Positions 11,698-22,567 of a DNA stretch of 64,000 nucleotides are shown here, in pieces. How positions within the stretch are numbered: the stretch's first letter is position 1; each line of letters starts with the position of its first letter. The notes under the pieces were generated by a model that worked only from the letters and a program-made list of their open reading frames with translations, searched no databases and was not told the DNA's origin. Position numbers and translations under genes: made by a program. The DNA is taken from NCBI GenBank assembly GCA_002794735.1, contig NBAZ01000006.1:1116001-1180000 (forward strand), written 5' to 3'. The stretch is from Pyrrhoderma lamaoense (lineage: Eukaryota > Basidiomycota > Agaricomycetes > Hymenochaetales > Hymenochaetaceae).

Positions 11698-12301
11698 TGG
11701 AAGTAACTGTAGATTTATTATCAGAAACGACGTTCAAGAGCGTTGGTTCGATGTCGGTATAGCCGAGAGCATCATATGCGCCAAAATCCGCCTTTCATCA
11801 CGCCCAACTTCTCTCCGGAAACAACCCTCTCATCACAAAACTTCGCATTTTCTGATGCTGACTTCTATAAACTACACAAAAACTCAAAACTCACATGGAT
11901 CGTAGAAAGCCCTAGCAAACACAGATACTCAGTACTGGACGATTATAGCATAGGTTCGGTATTACTCACCTGTGTCTTGAGGATGCCGTTCACCGACGTT
12001 ACACTAAACGGAGATCCTAAGGGGAGGAGTTGCTGTATAGCACCAATTAAGTCAGGTGACTAGTTGATGTCCATTATTTAAGGTAGTTATTTCTCAGGAT
12101 AATTGTCAGGGAGTTTTGGAGAGACGTGAATGCAGATCACGATTTGCACGGGTCCAGATCTGGAACTCACCCAGTCAGTAACTCACGCGTACTCAGGTAC
12201 TGTCGGACACACTTGCCCGTTGAACATCTGTAGATTGTTCTACTCGTAGCTATCATCGTTGTTGCTTTTTGTCTTGACTGTTCTCAAAAGGCTATTTTAA
12301 C
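11698..12301. promoter_or_regulatory. Divergent intergenic region RPL34 / GT69
   Basis: About 600 bases lie between the start codons of two divergent genes, and it must hold both promoters. I see no sharply defined element beyond AT-rich patches. Short open frames here look like chance. Confidence 0.4.
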
Positions 12302-13956
12302 ATGAAGGGAAGAAATAATGGGTTTACATCTCGAATACGCATCCCCGGACCCCTAATGCTGGTCATTGGAATATGTCTTGGTCTACTCTACGCGCGCCTC
12401 TCCACGACTAGTGAGAAGGAACCATCCTGGCGAGGTATGGGTCACTCAGCCCTGCATTCGAGCTTCGGTACATCCTACACCTCACGTCAACCGATAATAC
12501 TCCCAACAAATAAGCAGAGAAAACGCGTTCTCGAACTGCTTACGACTCTGACTCCACGTTACACACGGGAATGTACGCGTTCAGCACAACCTTTGTATGT
12601 CGAACAGGCAACCGAACGCTATCTTCCTCTCGTTGGACATCAGGCCCCTAATCATGCATCATGGCTGGGGTCTCTTGGGCTTAATCCTCTTGAGCCTGCG
12701 GACGATCACACTGCGCGTATTCGTCGTGATCTTGCCCCCAAAATCATAAATACTTCTTTGCAATTAACTTATATAATTCGTTTGATGTCATCCCAGACCT
12801 CTTTTCCACCATGTTCCGAATAGGCTCAATTGTGGGATATCAAAATATTTTTGTTTCTATCTACGAAAACGGTTCGACCGACCAAACTCAGGCACTTCTT
12901 CGGATCTTTGATGCCCTTGTTCATAGCGTTGGAATGCGAGTTATTATCAAATCTAGTAACAGAAAGCGAGGTATTCATGCACATCGTATTGAGTATCTTG
13001 CTGAAGTACGTAATGCTGCGATGGCACCTCTGTACGAATTACGGGATTCTGAAAATGAATACTTTGATTCCGTCATATTTATGAATGATATCTTACCCTG
13101 TGTAGATGACTTGCTTGAGTTAATCTGGCAGAGTAGGAGACAGAACGCTGGCGTAACATGTGCAGCAGACTACATGTATCACGACGAAATCGTAAGTATA
13201 GTCCCCTGATCAACAGTAATGAGATTGAGATTAAATTATCACTTTAGCGTCAACCTGTATTCTATGACAACTGGGTCGCGCGTGATATTAACGGGACCGC
13301 ACTCGAAAATACACCTTTTGAAGACGTTTTTCACGACACAGAATCTTCTACGCGGTTTCAGAAGCATCTTCCCGTCCAGGTACAATCATGCTGGAACGGT
13401 ATTGCGGTTCTTGATCCTGCGCCACTTTACGCCGCTCCATACGTACGCTTCCGCATGGCAAATACGAAACAAGGAGAATGTAGCGCTTCAGAATGTTCAC
13501 TACTGTGTAACGACTACTGGGCTGCTGGGTATGGGCGGATTGTTATGATCCCTCGGGTGAAGCTGGCATACGACAACAAGGTGTTTGAGATTGTACATCC
13601 CCCACGAAGAAATCTCAGTGCAATCCGTGGGTATACACGTCTTGGAGGTTTACCAGATGATCCGCACTCTGACCCTCAAGATCGAAGCTGGTTCGGACCT
13701 CATGATCGATTATTTGTAACTGAAGAATCAGAAGAACTGGAGTTCAAACCAGGTCCTGAATACGGTAAGTGGCACACCATACCCGTCACAGAGTCCTGGC
13801 AGTGGCTAATGTTATGACAGTCTGGTGTTGGGGTGGGATGGAGCCGGTGATCTCGATGGTCCCGATGTAGAACCTGTATGGGAGCGAATGCCAAACGTCT
13901 CGACGCTTCCCGATGCAGTCCGCGTACGACACAACCGAGGTTTCAAGTTACACTAA
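12302..13956 (+). CDS. GT69 glycosyltransferase, CAP59/CMT1 (alpha-1,3-mannosyltransferase) type
   Basis: A type II Golgi membrane glycosyltransferase of family GT69, related to cryptococcal CAP59 and the alpha-1,3-mannosyltransferase CMT1, probably transferring mannose from GDP-mannose. A single membrane span lies at residues about 15-31 (PLMLVIGICLGLLYARL). The family core follows: NLYNSFDVIPDLF, then FVSIYENGSTDQT, VIFMNDILPC (acidic metal-site region), GVTCAADYMY, FYDNWVARDINGT and CWNGIAVLDP. Introns: 13191-13247 (GTAAGT...TTTAG) and about 13765-13820. Two frame breaks occur, each one base short: at AAAA 12740-12743 (between LAPK and YFFAINLYNS) and at GGGG 13830-13833 (between VWCW and GWDGAGDLDG). 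Ends ...HNRGFKLH. The acceptor sugar cannot be inferred. Confidence 0.88.
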
Positions 13957-14982
13957 TTCTCGATTATTATCTCATTTCTTGCTTATCTACATGCTCTCAT
14001 TTTCGGGTTTTATTGGACACAACACATATGTATCACTCACACCCTTGTCCGACCTTATACCTTTTGCTATCTTAATTGTTATTGATCATGTCATTTGTAA
14101 CTTATATAATCTGGTACAGCATTGTTTTCGTTATTCCCTAGACTTCTACGCATATTTCTTCCCCTTCATCGGATTTTCTTGCAGACAGAAATTGCTAGCT
14201 GTCTCAGATAATTTATTACATCGTTTACGGAAGGGTCTCGTTTGCTGAGTTTTTGCTAAGTTCCTCCAGCTCTTCTGGACGGATCTGGCTTCATGATATG
14301 TATGTGTACTCACAGTCGTATCCACTTTAGAATACTTACTAATTCAATGAACTAGGCGAAAAATATGTACTAATTCGTTAAGACCATTTTAACTGCCACG
14401 CAGACTTTCCTAGTTTGTGGAAAGGAACTATAATGAAGGCATGGGCAATAAGTACATCACGTCAAGCGAACTAGAGAATGTGACTAAACAACAGTTTTCT
14501 ACTACATACCTTTGGAATCGACTCCAGGAAATTGTAAAATAGAACAATCCCTCTTTCGAGTCTGAGACAAGTATGTATTGCATTCATGTTTCACTCTGGA
14601 AGAGGAATACAAAATATGCCGAAGTATCACTATTATTATGTGGGAGTTCTTTGAGGAATGTGGTAAAGTTAATGATGATGATCCGAGTAGCTCGGATGGC
14701 CTGAGTACTTATGTTTGCAGAGCCTTCACTAGCATGTAACACATGCGGTTGTTACTTGATAATAAGTCCAGGGGGGTCATAAGGGTCATCATCATCAAAG
14801 GTGTAGACTGTTTGTCTACCTTGTATAAGAAGGACGTGAAGAGCTCTAGTCTCCTATGCCATGCGCGACTTGCTGATAGGCTGTAATGGTTGGATCATAG
14901 TGATAAAAAAAGAGCATTTTGACATGACAATGTCATTACTATTATTGTTGATAGTTTGGATCCCGATCCCAATAGGTTAGTT
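13957..14982. other. 1-kb intergenic stretch, no gene seen
   Basis: This is 3' flank of the GT69 gene and of the unidentified minus-strand gene. I see only AT-rich sequence with short, unsupported open frames. Confidence 0.5.
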
Positions 14983-16131
14983 CTATGGAGCTCTATTGAT
15001 ATACCTGTAGTGTGCTCTATAAAATCCGTATCTTGTTGATCCAAAATGTATCCAGAGCTTAAAAGGTAGAAACAGATCCGGGGTAGGCGTTGCCAATATG
15101 GCTACTTTGTAATTTCCTCGTTCACCTCCAGAGAGGGTGTAAATGTTTACGCATGTTACTCTTCTATGATGTTGTGAATCATTAAGGAATGTCCCGCTAT
15201 AGGAGAAGAACTCTCTGATAAAGTGTGTTCGTGTTCTCCGGAGATCCAGGATATGTTGGATGTACGACATCCGTCTATGCGGAAAGAAGTTCTCGATAGG
15301 CCAGTTTCTATGTTCTTTACGTCTAGTTACGTCTTGTGACGGACCTGTGTGTTGTAAGTTCATTTGTGAGTTATAAATCGATATGGATATGGTATAATTA
15401 GAAAGATACATACCGACTATGAATGGTTGAAGGAATCCTTGGGCTGATTTGCGCTGGGGAAGAGGAGAGAAGTTTGGATCCCGTACAAATGTGAGTTTCC
15501 GGAGGTATATAAATCTTTTCGTGGAGAGTTTGATGATTTCTATGATAATGAAACTGATGGATTGTAGATGAAATGATAGGCCTTTCATGTAAAGTAGGTA
15601 GTCTCTTCTCTGCAGATACCAACGAGTCATCGTCGTTCTTGGATGCTTCATTTCGATTGACATAAAGCGTAGAGTTTTGTACAGTCATTGCGTCGTGATC
15701 CAGAGGAAAAACTCACGGATAGAGGTAAACGAGGACATAGCCGATAAAGAGTGAAGTCGTGCCAGATTGACCTCCGGATACTATTTGAAGGTTTCTTCAA
15801 AGGCTGGCACAGAGTCAAAGTACCATGCACTACTTGGATCACCACTAGTAAGCGATGCTCTACATCTACTAGGGCTTTGTTCGAGCAAGTTCGACCCGTT
15901 CATTGTCAGTATATTCACCATTCCCTGATTAAGGTGACTGGATTTAGTATATACCCCACGCCCAGGAAAGTCTGCATATTTACCAACGAGATGAAGATGC
16001 ATTGTTTGAAATGCTCTCTTGTGAGAGGCATAAGGTTGGCGTCTTTGATTTGTTCATCTATGATTTTAGGGGTTTTGACCTTATCGCATCAACTCCATCT
16101 GATTACCATATTGACTAGCAGTGTCACCCAT
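14983..16131 (-). CDS. Unidentified multi-exon gene
   Basis: I do not recognise this protein. A coherent spliced model exists: start at 16131 (MGDTASQY), a 49-nt intron (GTAATC...ATCATAG), an exon EQIKDANLMPLTREHFKQC, another intron (GTAAATATG...TTAATCAG), then GMVNILTMNGSN...GDPSSAWYFDSVPAFEETFK. A TAG follows directly, but the adjacent frame continues NSIRRSIWHDFTLYR if one A is missing from the AAA run near 15787. After another possible intron the frame enters a 226-codon stretch ending at 14983. That stretch also has a second long overlapping open frame, so which frame is used is uncertain. No signal peptide or known domain is evident. Confidence 0.33.
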
Positions 16132-17200
16132 GGCTGAACATTGCGATTTCCCCATCATCTCACAAACCTAGAAACGTGATTGTCAGTAGAAGTTACATTC
16201 CATAGAAAAAAGACTGTGTTTCACGTGGAGAATTTTGATGACTGTGTATGAGTGATGTTACAATGTGTGGTGGTGATATTCATGTTTGCTTTATTTAGCT
16301 TCTCCCGGAGAGTAGTTGTAGTCTTATCCTCGAAGATGGACCCTAAGGAAAAGGACAGCATTAGATAGGACATTTATATATATTGTAGGTGAGGCACACT
16401 TACCATTATCACTCTGTCTATATGGGGGCGCGTGAATGAAGATGAAGAAAGGGTGACAAACAGAAAGGAAAGGCTCTGGTGTAAGCCATGATGGGCTTTG
16501 TCCCAGAGGGATCAAGAGAGTGGGCTCATAATTGCTACTAATAATCAGTCAAGCCTTCCTGTTATTGACATCGTCAAGCTGCGGGTAATGAGATTTTTAG
16601 GTATGCTAAAACTGAAGTTTCTTTTATACAGGGTATCGAATCAGGGCTGAATAGGACGCGGGTAACAGGTTGTATTCAATACAGTGGATCAGATATTGTA
16701 CACGATTTGGAACATATTGCTGTATCCTGTTAACCTAGCATGAGATCAAGACCCAAGGTCAAGTATATTAAAATCGAAACGCAAATCGTAACGTACGCGA
16801 TTGATGCGTTTCCTATAAAGATGAAAGTCGTAGCTACTAGCATTGTGTGGTAACCTTCATCAGATTAGAGTAAGCCCTAAGGCTCGAGTTTGAAACTACA
16901 AATAAGCCTGTTTCGAGATTTCATTGAGGCTCAACGGATAGATTAGTGGGTTTCAATTAAGCCTCAATAGAGCTGACATCCATTGCAAAAGAACATGGGT
17001 GAGAATGAGAGGACTGCGGTGTACAAGTAAGTTGAGCTTATAAAAGCAATGATATTACTCTTTACCTTTATAAAATACTAACACTAGTTTTGCTCGACTT
17101 TGTAAAAAGGGTACATTAAATATGTGCGGGTGGATTACAACTCTGAGAGGGTAAGATTATAGTCAGTGCTTATATATTGTCGTTGTCAAAATTTTACAAT
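16132..17200. other. 1.1-kb intergenic stretch, no gene seen
   Basis: AT-rich sequence between the unidentified gene and tRNA-Thr. No coding or RNA feature stands out. Confidence 0.5.
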
Positions 17201-17272
17201 TCCCGCTTAGCTCAGTGGTAGAGCGCGTCACTAGTAATGACGAGGTCAGTCGTTCAAGTCGGCTAGTGGGAA
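17201..17272 (+). tRNA. tRNA-Thr (anticodon AGU)
   Basis: A full 72-nt cloverleaf without intron. The acceptor stem is TCCCGCT/AGTGGGA with one G-T pair and discriminator A. The D arm is GCTC-AGTGGTA-GAGC. The anticodon stem CGTCA/TGACG closes a 7-base loop CTAGTAA with anticodon AGT. The T arm is AGTCG-TTCAAGT-CGGCT, which also supplies the B box. CCA is not encoded, as expected for a nuclear gene. A run of six T about 20 bases downstream (17292-17297) fits pol III termination. Confidence 0.95.
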
Positions 17273-18066
17273 TTAATGAAAATAATTGTAATTTTTTCAT
17301 GGGGAAAAGGATTTTTTTGTGAACTTGATTATGAACGGCTTATTTTATGAGACTACTACAACGTATACTAATATCAACAAGCACTATGATTACTTATCCT
17401 TGTAATCTAAATCTAATGTACCTTTGGTGGGGTAATAGTGTTATGAAATAATTATTTAAAGTACGAAAATGGTTATGAAGTTAATTTTGTATCCATAGAT
17501 CATGCTATATATCATATTTTATACAGAACATTCTCGAGAGAAATAATTTCCTAATTGTAGCTTCTCATATACATGTATCAGTCCTTGATCTGTGTATATG
17601 CTAATTTTCTATTTAATTGTCATTACTTTGAAGATAACTTCCACATATTCTTAATTAGTAGATAAAAACATATTTTTGTGCTAATTTTTGAATAGAGTTT
17701 GACTGTATAACGTCGAGAAATATCGAGTTTGAAAGAGGGAACATGTACAGTATATGGAGAACATAAATTTATTAGGTGTAGATTTATGCGGCTAGTAAAC
17801 TTGACCCCGTAAATCAATGATTGAAGTACTACATAACGTAGATATATAGTGGTTAAAACATAGAAAGTATGTGATAGCGGCAATTTGATAGTCTCGTTCA
17901 TGAATATGATAATTCGGGTACAAGAAAATTAAGATTCAACATTGAGAGAGGAACTCCTTTATATCGATATGTAATGTTGTGGTTAGATTAGAATTGTGTA
18001 CTTATTAGGTAGCAACATAAAAGAACAGAATCCATTATAGTGTTCGTGTTTTTCAAGTTCCCAGAA
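17273..18066. other. AT-rich intergenic stretch
   Basis: Apart from the T-run terminator just after the tRNA, this 0.8-kb stretch is strongly AT-rich and shows no supported gene. Confidence 0.5.
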
Positions 18067-19814
18067 TTATAATACAGCTCTCCACCCTTGATCCTTGCAT
18101 TTTTTGACAAGACGCTTGACTTCTTGAGACCGAGCTCGAGTAGTAACCATGAGTGCATCAGGCATATCGACAATAACAAGATCATCTACACCCAAACATG
18201 CGATGAGACGTCCAGATCCTGGGACAACAATCCCTCCAGCGACTTGTTCCGTAAGAACTACAGAGAACAAGGTATAACATCAATGAAATGCATATGGAAA
18301 ACGGAAACAAATTATCCTTACCAAGACGTTGATCACCCAAAACTTTGGGTTGATTGGCTTCTGCAGGTAACATCTCAGAAAGAGACGAGAAATCACCAAC
18401 ATCGTCCCAACCGAAGGTGGCAGGAACTACTGCGACGCGCCCCTGCGCAGCGGCGGGTTCAGCAACGGCATTATCAATCGGGATTTTCTCAAGTTTTGAC
18501 CAAACTTCAGAAAGAGCTTTCTGCCTTAAATTTTCATCGTCCCAGCTGTCAGCGATGGTTGTCAGACCTTCATATATATCTGGCTTATATTCTTGCAGAA
18601 GTTCCATGAGGAAAGTAGCCTTTGTTACGAACATACCCGCATTCCATCGGTATTGTCCGGTGGCGAGGTATGTTGCTGCAGTTCGAGCGTCTGGTTTTTC
18701 CTTAAAGCTACCAACTAGCCTGGCATTGGGAGCATTTGGAAGACTCAGACGCGAGCCCAAACGCACGTATCCGAAACCTGTAGCAGGCTGAGACGGTGCA
18801 ATACCAATTGTAACAAGGTAGTTTTCGCGGGCGACTTCGACGGCTTCCGCAACTGCTGCGAGGAAAGCATCGTCACCGTGGATCATATGATCCGCAGCAA
18901 AAGATCCAATGATTGCGTCCGGGTCGCGGCGAGCAAGGATGGCGGCGGCTAAACCGATGGCAGCCATCGAATCCTTAGGACCTGGCTCGGTAAATAGATT
19001 ATTATGAACTAAATCTGGAAGCTGCTCGCGGATTGAGTGCGAATGTGCAGGTCCCGCAACTACTGTTGTTCGAGCTGGGGTGGCAAGAGGTAGTAATCTG
19101 TCCCACGTCGCTTGTAATAAAGATCGACCGCATAGACTAACATCGAGTAGGAACTTCGGATGTTCCTCACGCGAGAGTGGCCACAAGCGCGTACCTGCAC
19201 CTCCTGCTGGTATCACGACATAGAACCCCGGGATTTCACGAGATTGGAAAGGGTATGCTGTGAGAGAATTATCTCCCAGGGGAGATGGGGTAAAGACAGG
19301 TGCAGGTGCAACAGCTAAGCTAGGTATGGCAGATGGTGAGAGGAATGGGGATTTTGCACGTAATTTCGGAGAACCTGGGGCTGGTGTCACGAACCCGGGG
19401 GTATGAGCACCGAGTGATATCCAGTCTATGGGTGAAAGTTAGCCATGAAGCGCTGGGAGTATGATAACAGCCTACCATTGTAGCATCTTTCACCATCCTC
19501 TCTAAATTTGTGTTTGCTATCCTTAGTTCTGCACATTGCTTACGGAGTTCCGCTATTTCGCTAGCCTTGAAGATATATCAGCGTTGAATTTCTCTTGGAA
19601 AATTGCGAAAAGAGATGCAAAAGATAACATGCCCCTTAACAAGAGCTCTAACTTGAAATATTACATGACTATGACATTGTGTACTTACTGATTTCTGTAC
19701 AACACCCATGATCTGCTGAAACATTCCCTCAACACCCATAGCTGCCGGAGCACGAGTCGTTGTTTGTTCGGGGTTTACAGTATTAGATAAACCAAGTCCC
19801 CGAGAGTACGACAT
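18067..19814 (-). CDS. Bacterial-type mannose-1-phosphate guanylyltransferase (ManC) with N-terminal coiled coil
   Basis: Catalyses GTP + mannose-1-phosphate to GDP-mannose + pyrophosphate. Exons: 19689-19814, 19476-19565, 18322-19425 and 18067-18257, all joining in frame. The first two exons encode a short fungal extension: a Gln/Thr-rich start, then a Leu-heptad segment (EIAELRKQCAELRIANTNLE) likely to form a coiled coil. The catalytic domain has IPAGGAGTRLWPLSR (nucleotide-binding signature), HPKFLL, FAADHMI, ATGFGYVRLG, FKEKPD, YRWNAGMF, IDNAVAEP and FGWDDVGDF, ending with LIACLGVDDLVIVDMPDALMV. These are ManC-class signatures, unlike the usual fungal Psa1/GMPPB with its C-terminal hexapeptide repeats, which is absent here. 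No frame lesions. Divergent from the F-box gene. Confidence 0.9.
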
Positions 19815-20217
19815 TGCAAAGGCCAGCTAAGCAGGATAAGTAGAGTAGACTGATGTTGAAAGTGGAGAGAGTAGAAGTAGAGATGTGCTGCGCGTGGACA
19901 CGATTCAGATGCTCCTTATGTACTTGGACCGACAAAAGCCACGTCAGGAGCCGAAAAAAGTTGGTCCCTTGTTCGTCGTCAAGGATCGTGACCCCCAAGG
20001 CAATCTGGCCGTGTATAGTGCAATGTGTTCAAACGTTTGATGAGTGAAATTCAAAAAGACCGTGCGGCTACGCATCCGGTGGGATTAGCCCGTGAGCTAT
20101 ATTTTGTTTACATCAGGTCTATGCCAGTGCCACTGACCTGACGGTAACAAGTGACTTATCTGACACACACGCTATTAATAACTTAGTTACAGTGCTAGTG
20201 CTTGGTCTGAAGCCACC
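19815..20217. promoter_or_regulatory. Divergent promoter region ManC / F-box
   Basis: 403 bases between divergent start codons. It contains AT-rich stretches (for example around 20100 and 20170-20190) but no element that I can name with confidence. Confidence 0.4.
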
Positions 20218-22062
20218 ATGTCTCTCTCCTTCTCTGACTTGCCCTTTGATGTCCTACCCCTTGTCATTCAGCATATAACAAAGCCTCAGCATCTTTCACA
20301 GTTATGTCTAGTAAACAAGAATTTTAGCATATATGCATCAGCCCTTTTATATCACCACCCTGCGATTTTCGCTTGGCACAAAGGTGCGAAGATAAAGGTT
20401 CGTTCGCAAATGAGGCCCTTCGTTTTGCACGCTCTTATTCTAGTTTCAAGGCAAGGTTATTGTTCACCACACTTGCTAATTCATCCCATCTTGCCCGACA
20501 CGTGAGAAGATTAGGTATACTTATCAAGTTTGCCTAGTGTTCTCAATTTCGCTCATAGTATCTAATTGATCACAACAGAATTACGGGACTTCCCGAAAGA
20601 TCTATCTCGTCAAGATCGCCAGGAGCTAATTGATACCTGCGTCCGCGGGATTGAGAACTGTATAAATCTTGTTGAGTGCATTTGGACTCGGGACGGTTCT
20701 CTTAGAGATGAGATCTTGGAAGCTCTCTCTCTTTGTCCTCGGTTGTCTTCTCTCGAGATCAACGGACATAGTTCCCATAACTATGATCCAGGTCTTCTAA
20801 CTATGTTCTCAAGACTTTCTCATTTATCAGTAATCATGCCCAGCAGTGAAATTATAGCTATACTTCCTATTTGCTTTCACCAGAATCATGCTAGTATAAC
20901 TTCCCTGACCTTGATATGCAAGGTATGGTACATCTTACCAATACAAGTTCAACAGCTTAAATTCAAGCTATATTGTACCTAGTTCACGTCCGTAATTACT
21001 GATGACTGGCTTAAGTCTGTATCATCGGGGCTTTCTTCTCTTAAAAAGTTTCATATTGCTGGTTGTCCTAAGGTCACTCACCTTGGGGTCAAATATCTTC
21101 TCGCCACAAACACAGTTGGAATAGCCGATCTTGCGTTAGAGGGGATATCAACATCATTTGTGAGTATGTTACTTAATCTGTAATTTTTTTGGAAGGAAAA
21201 TAAAGATTGCCTTTAATCAAGGATATGAAAGAGTTTGGGCCTTCTGCACTCAGACACAGGCCTTAAGTCAGCTTGTATCGATATCACTCGCCCTACCTAC
21301 AGCATTGATTCATGGTGGACTAAAAGACATCGAGGAACTACTTCATGATTCTCCTCTTACAAGCTTCCATCTCTATGCTTCTAGCGGACAAAGTAGCTCA
21401 GCTTTCTCTCTTGATAAGCACTTTGTTCAATTGCTCATGGATCGTCATGCTGGTCATTTACAAAGGTTTGCGGTGTTACGCATCCCAATAGATCACCCAA
21501 CCCTAGACATTATTGTTAAAAGAGGGAAAAGGCTTGAGCAGTTATACATCTCCCATGGGAGCGCCACTTTAAAATATCTGGTAAATTAAGTATTAATCAG
21601 TAAGGGTCATAGTAGATGCATTGAACTGGCAAATATGTATAGGAGACGACGATGCGTATCACAACACAAACTCGGACATTACGTTCCCTACATGTCAACT
21701 ACTCAAATGAAAACTCCCCAGGACAAGTGCAGTTGGATTCGGAACTAGAAGAATCAGACGGCTATCGTTCAAACTGGGGTGAATCCCAAGATGTCAATGA
21801 TGGGATACAGTCGCTAATACCAGGGCTTCCAAAGATGGAGGACATTGAATATCTAGCTAATCTGCTTCCAGGAACTATCCGTCAATTTGGACTCCAGACC
21901 CGAGTATGGCAGGTAAGCTATATTTCATAAGTAAGCAGATAGGATCATCATAGTTAATTGCCTTAACAATAGGTAGAGAAGGATGTTGAAAGTGGAAAAA
22001 TAAAACTGGGACCATACGAACGTCCTGACATACCAGGCGCATTTCTTGTTGTCCGGACGTAA
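20218..22062 (+). CDS. F-box / leucine-rich-repeat protein
   Basis: Likely a substrate receptor of an SCF ubiquitin ligase. The N-terminus MSLSFSDLPFDVLPLVIQH continues with QHLSQLCLVNKNFSIYASALLYHH, a clear F-box that would bind Skp1. Later exons carry leucine-rich-repeat-like segments: LVECIWTRDG, LSLCPRLSSLEING, LSSLKKFHIAGCPKVTHLGVKYL, HAGHLQRFAVLRIP and LEQLYISHG. At least six exons: introns are clear after ISTSF (GTGAGT), LKYL (GTAAAT) and TRVWQ (GTAAGC...ACAATAG). The C-terminus ends IPGAFLVVRT. The junction near 20397-20445, between the F-box exon and FTTLANSSHLARHVRRL, does not resolve in frame with a standard GT-AG intron, so the model there is uncertain and may reflect a missing base. 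Confidence 0.82.
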
Positions 22063-22567
22063 ACCCCTTTTACTTACCAGGCGAACACGACCTAAGAGGT
22101 TGTGGTTTTCAAAAATAATCATAGAAAGACAATCATTGAGTTTGGCTAGTTCGCTGACTTTCTATATATCATCAACACTCGGAGTGTACCGAATAGATGA
22201 ATGGGATTTTCCCTTTCTTATTTCTTTCTTCGAATATACATGTATCCCGAGCCCGATACAAATTGCATCTTGTTTTATTACTACTCGATGTTACCCCCAT
22301 AAATCAGCTTGCATTGCGCTTCATGGTAATTAAGTATCAGCATGACTTAGCCTAGTATACTATCTTGAGATAAGACCGTCTTTATATGATATTTTTTCCC
22401 TCTTTAGGTAGGTACTCTTGAGTTTTACAAATTAGTAAAAAAATAAGTTCACTCAACCCGGTTTTTGAGTGTTTATCAGACTCTCACATGACTATTACGT
22501 AAAACGAGATTTCAGACGAACGCGGTGGTAATTCTATATTCCAGTTCTAAGACTGAGAGTGCCTGTC
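22063..22567. other. Intergenic region upstream of SPT5
   Basis: About 500 bases between tandem genes. No additional gene is seen; it presumably holds the F-box gene's 3' end and the SPT5 promoter. Confidence 0.45.

Noticed and set aside
15700..15790. Membrane-like frame SGGQSGTTSLFIGYVLVYLYP on the minus strand
   Set aside because: It is closed on its 5' side by stops and conflicts with a phase-consistent neighbouring model. I could not place it in a gene.
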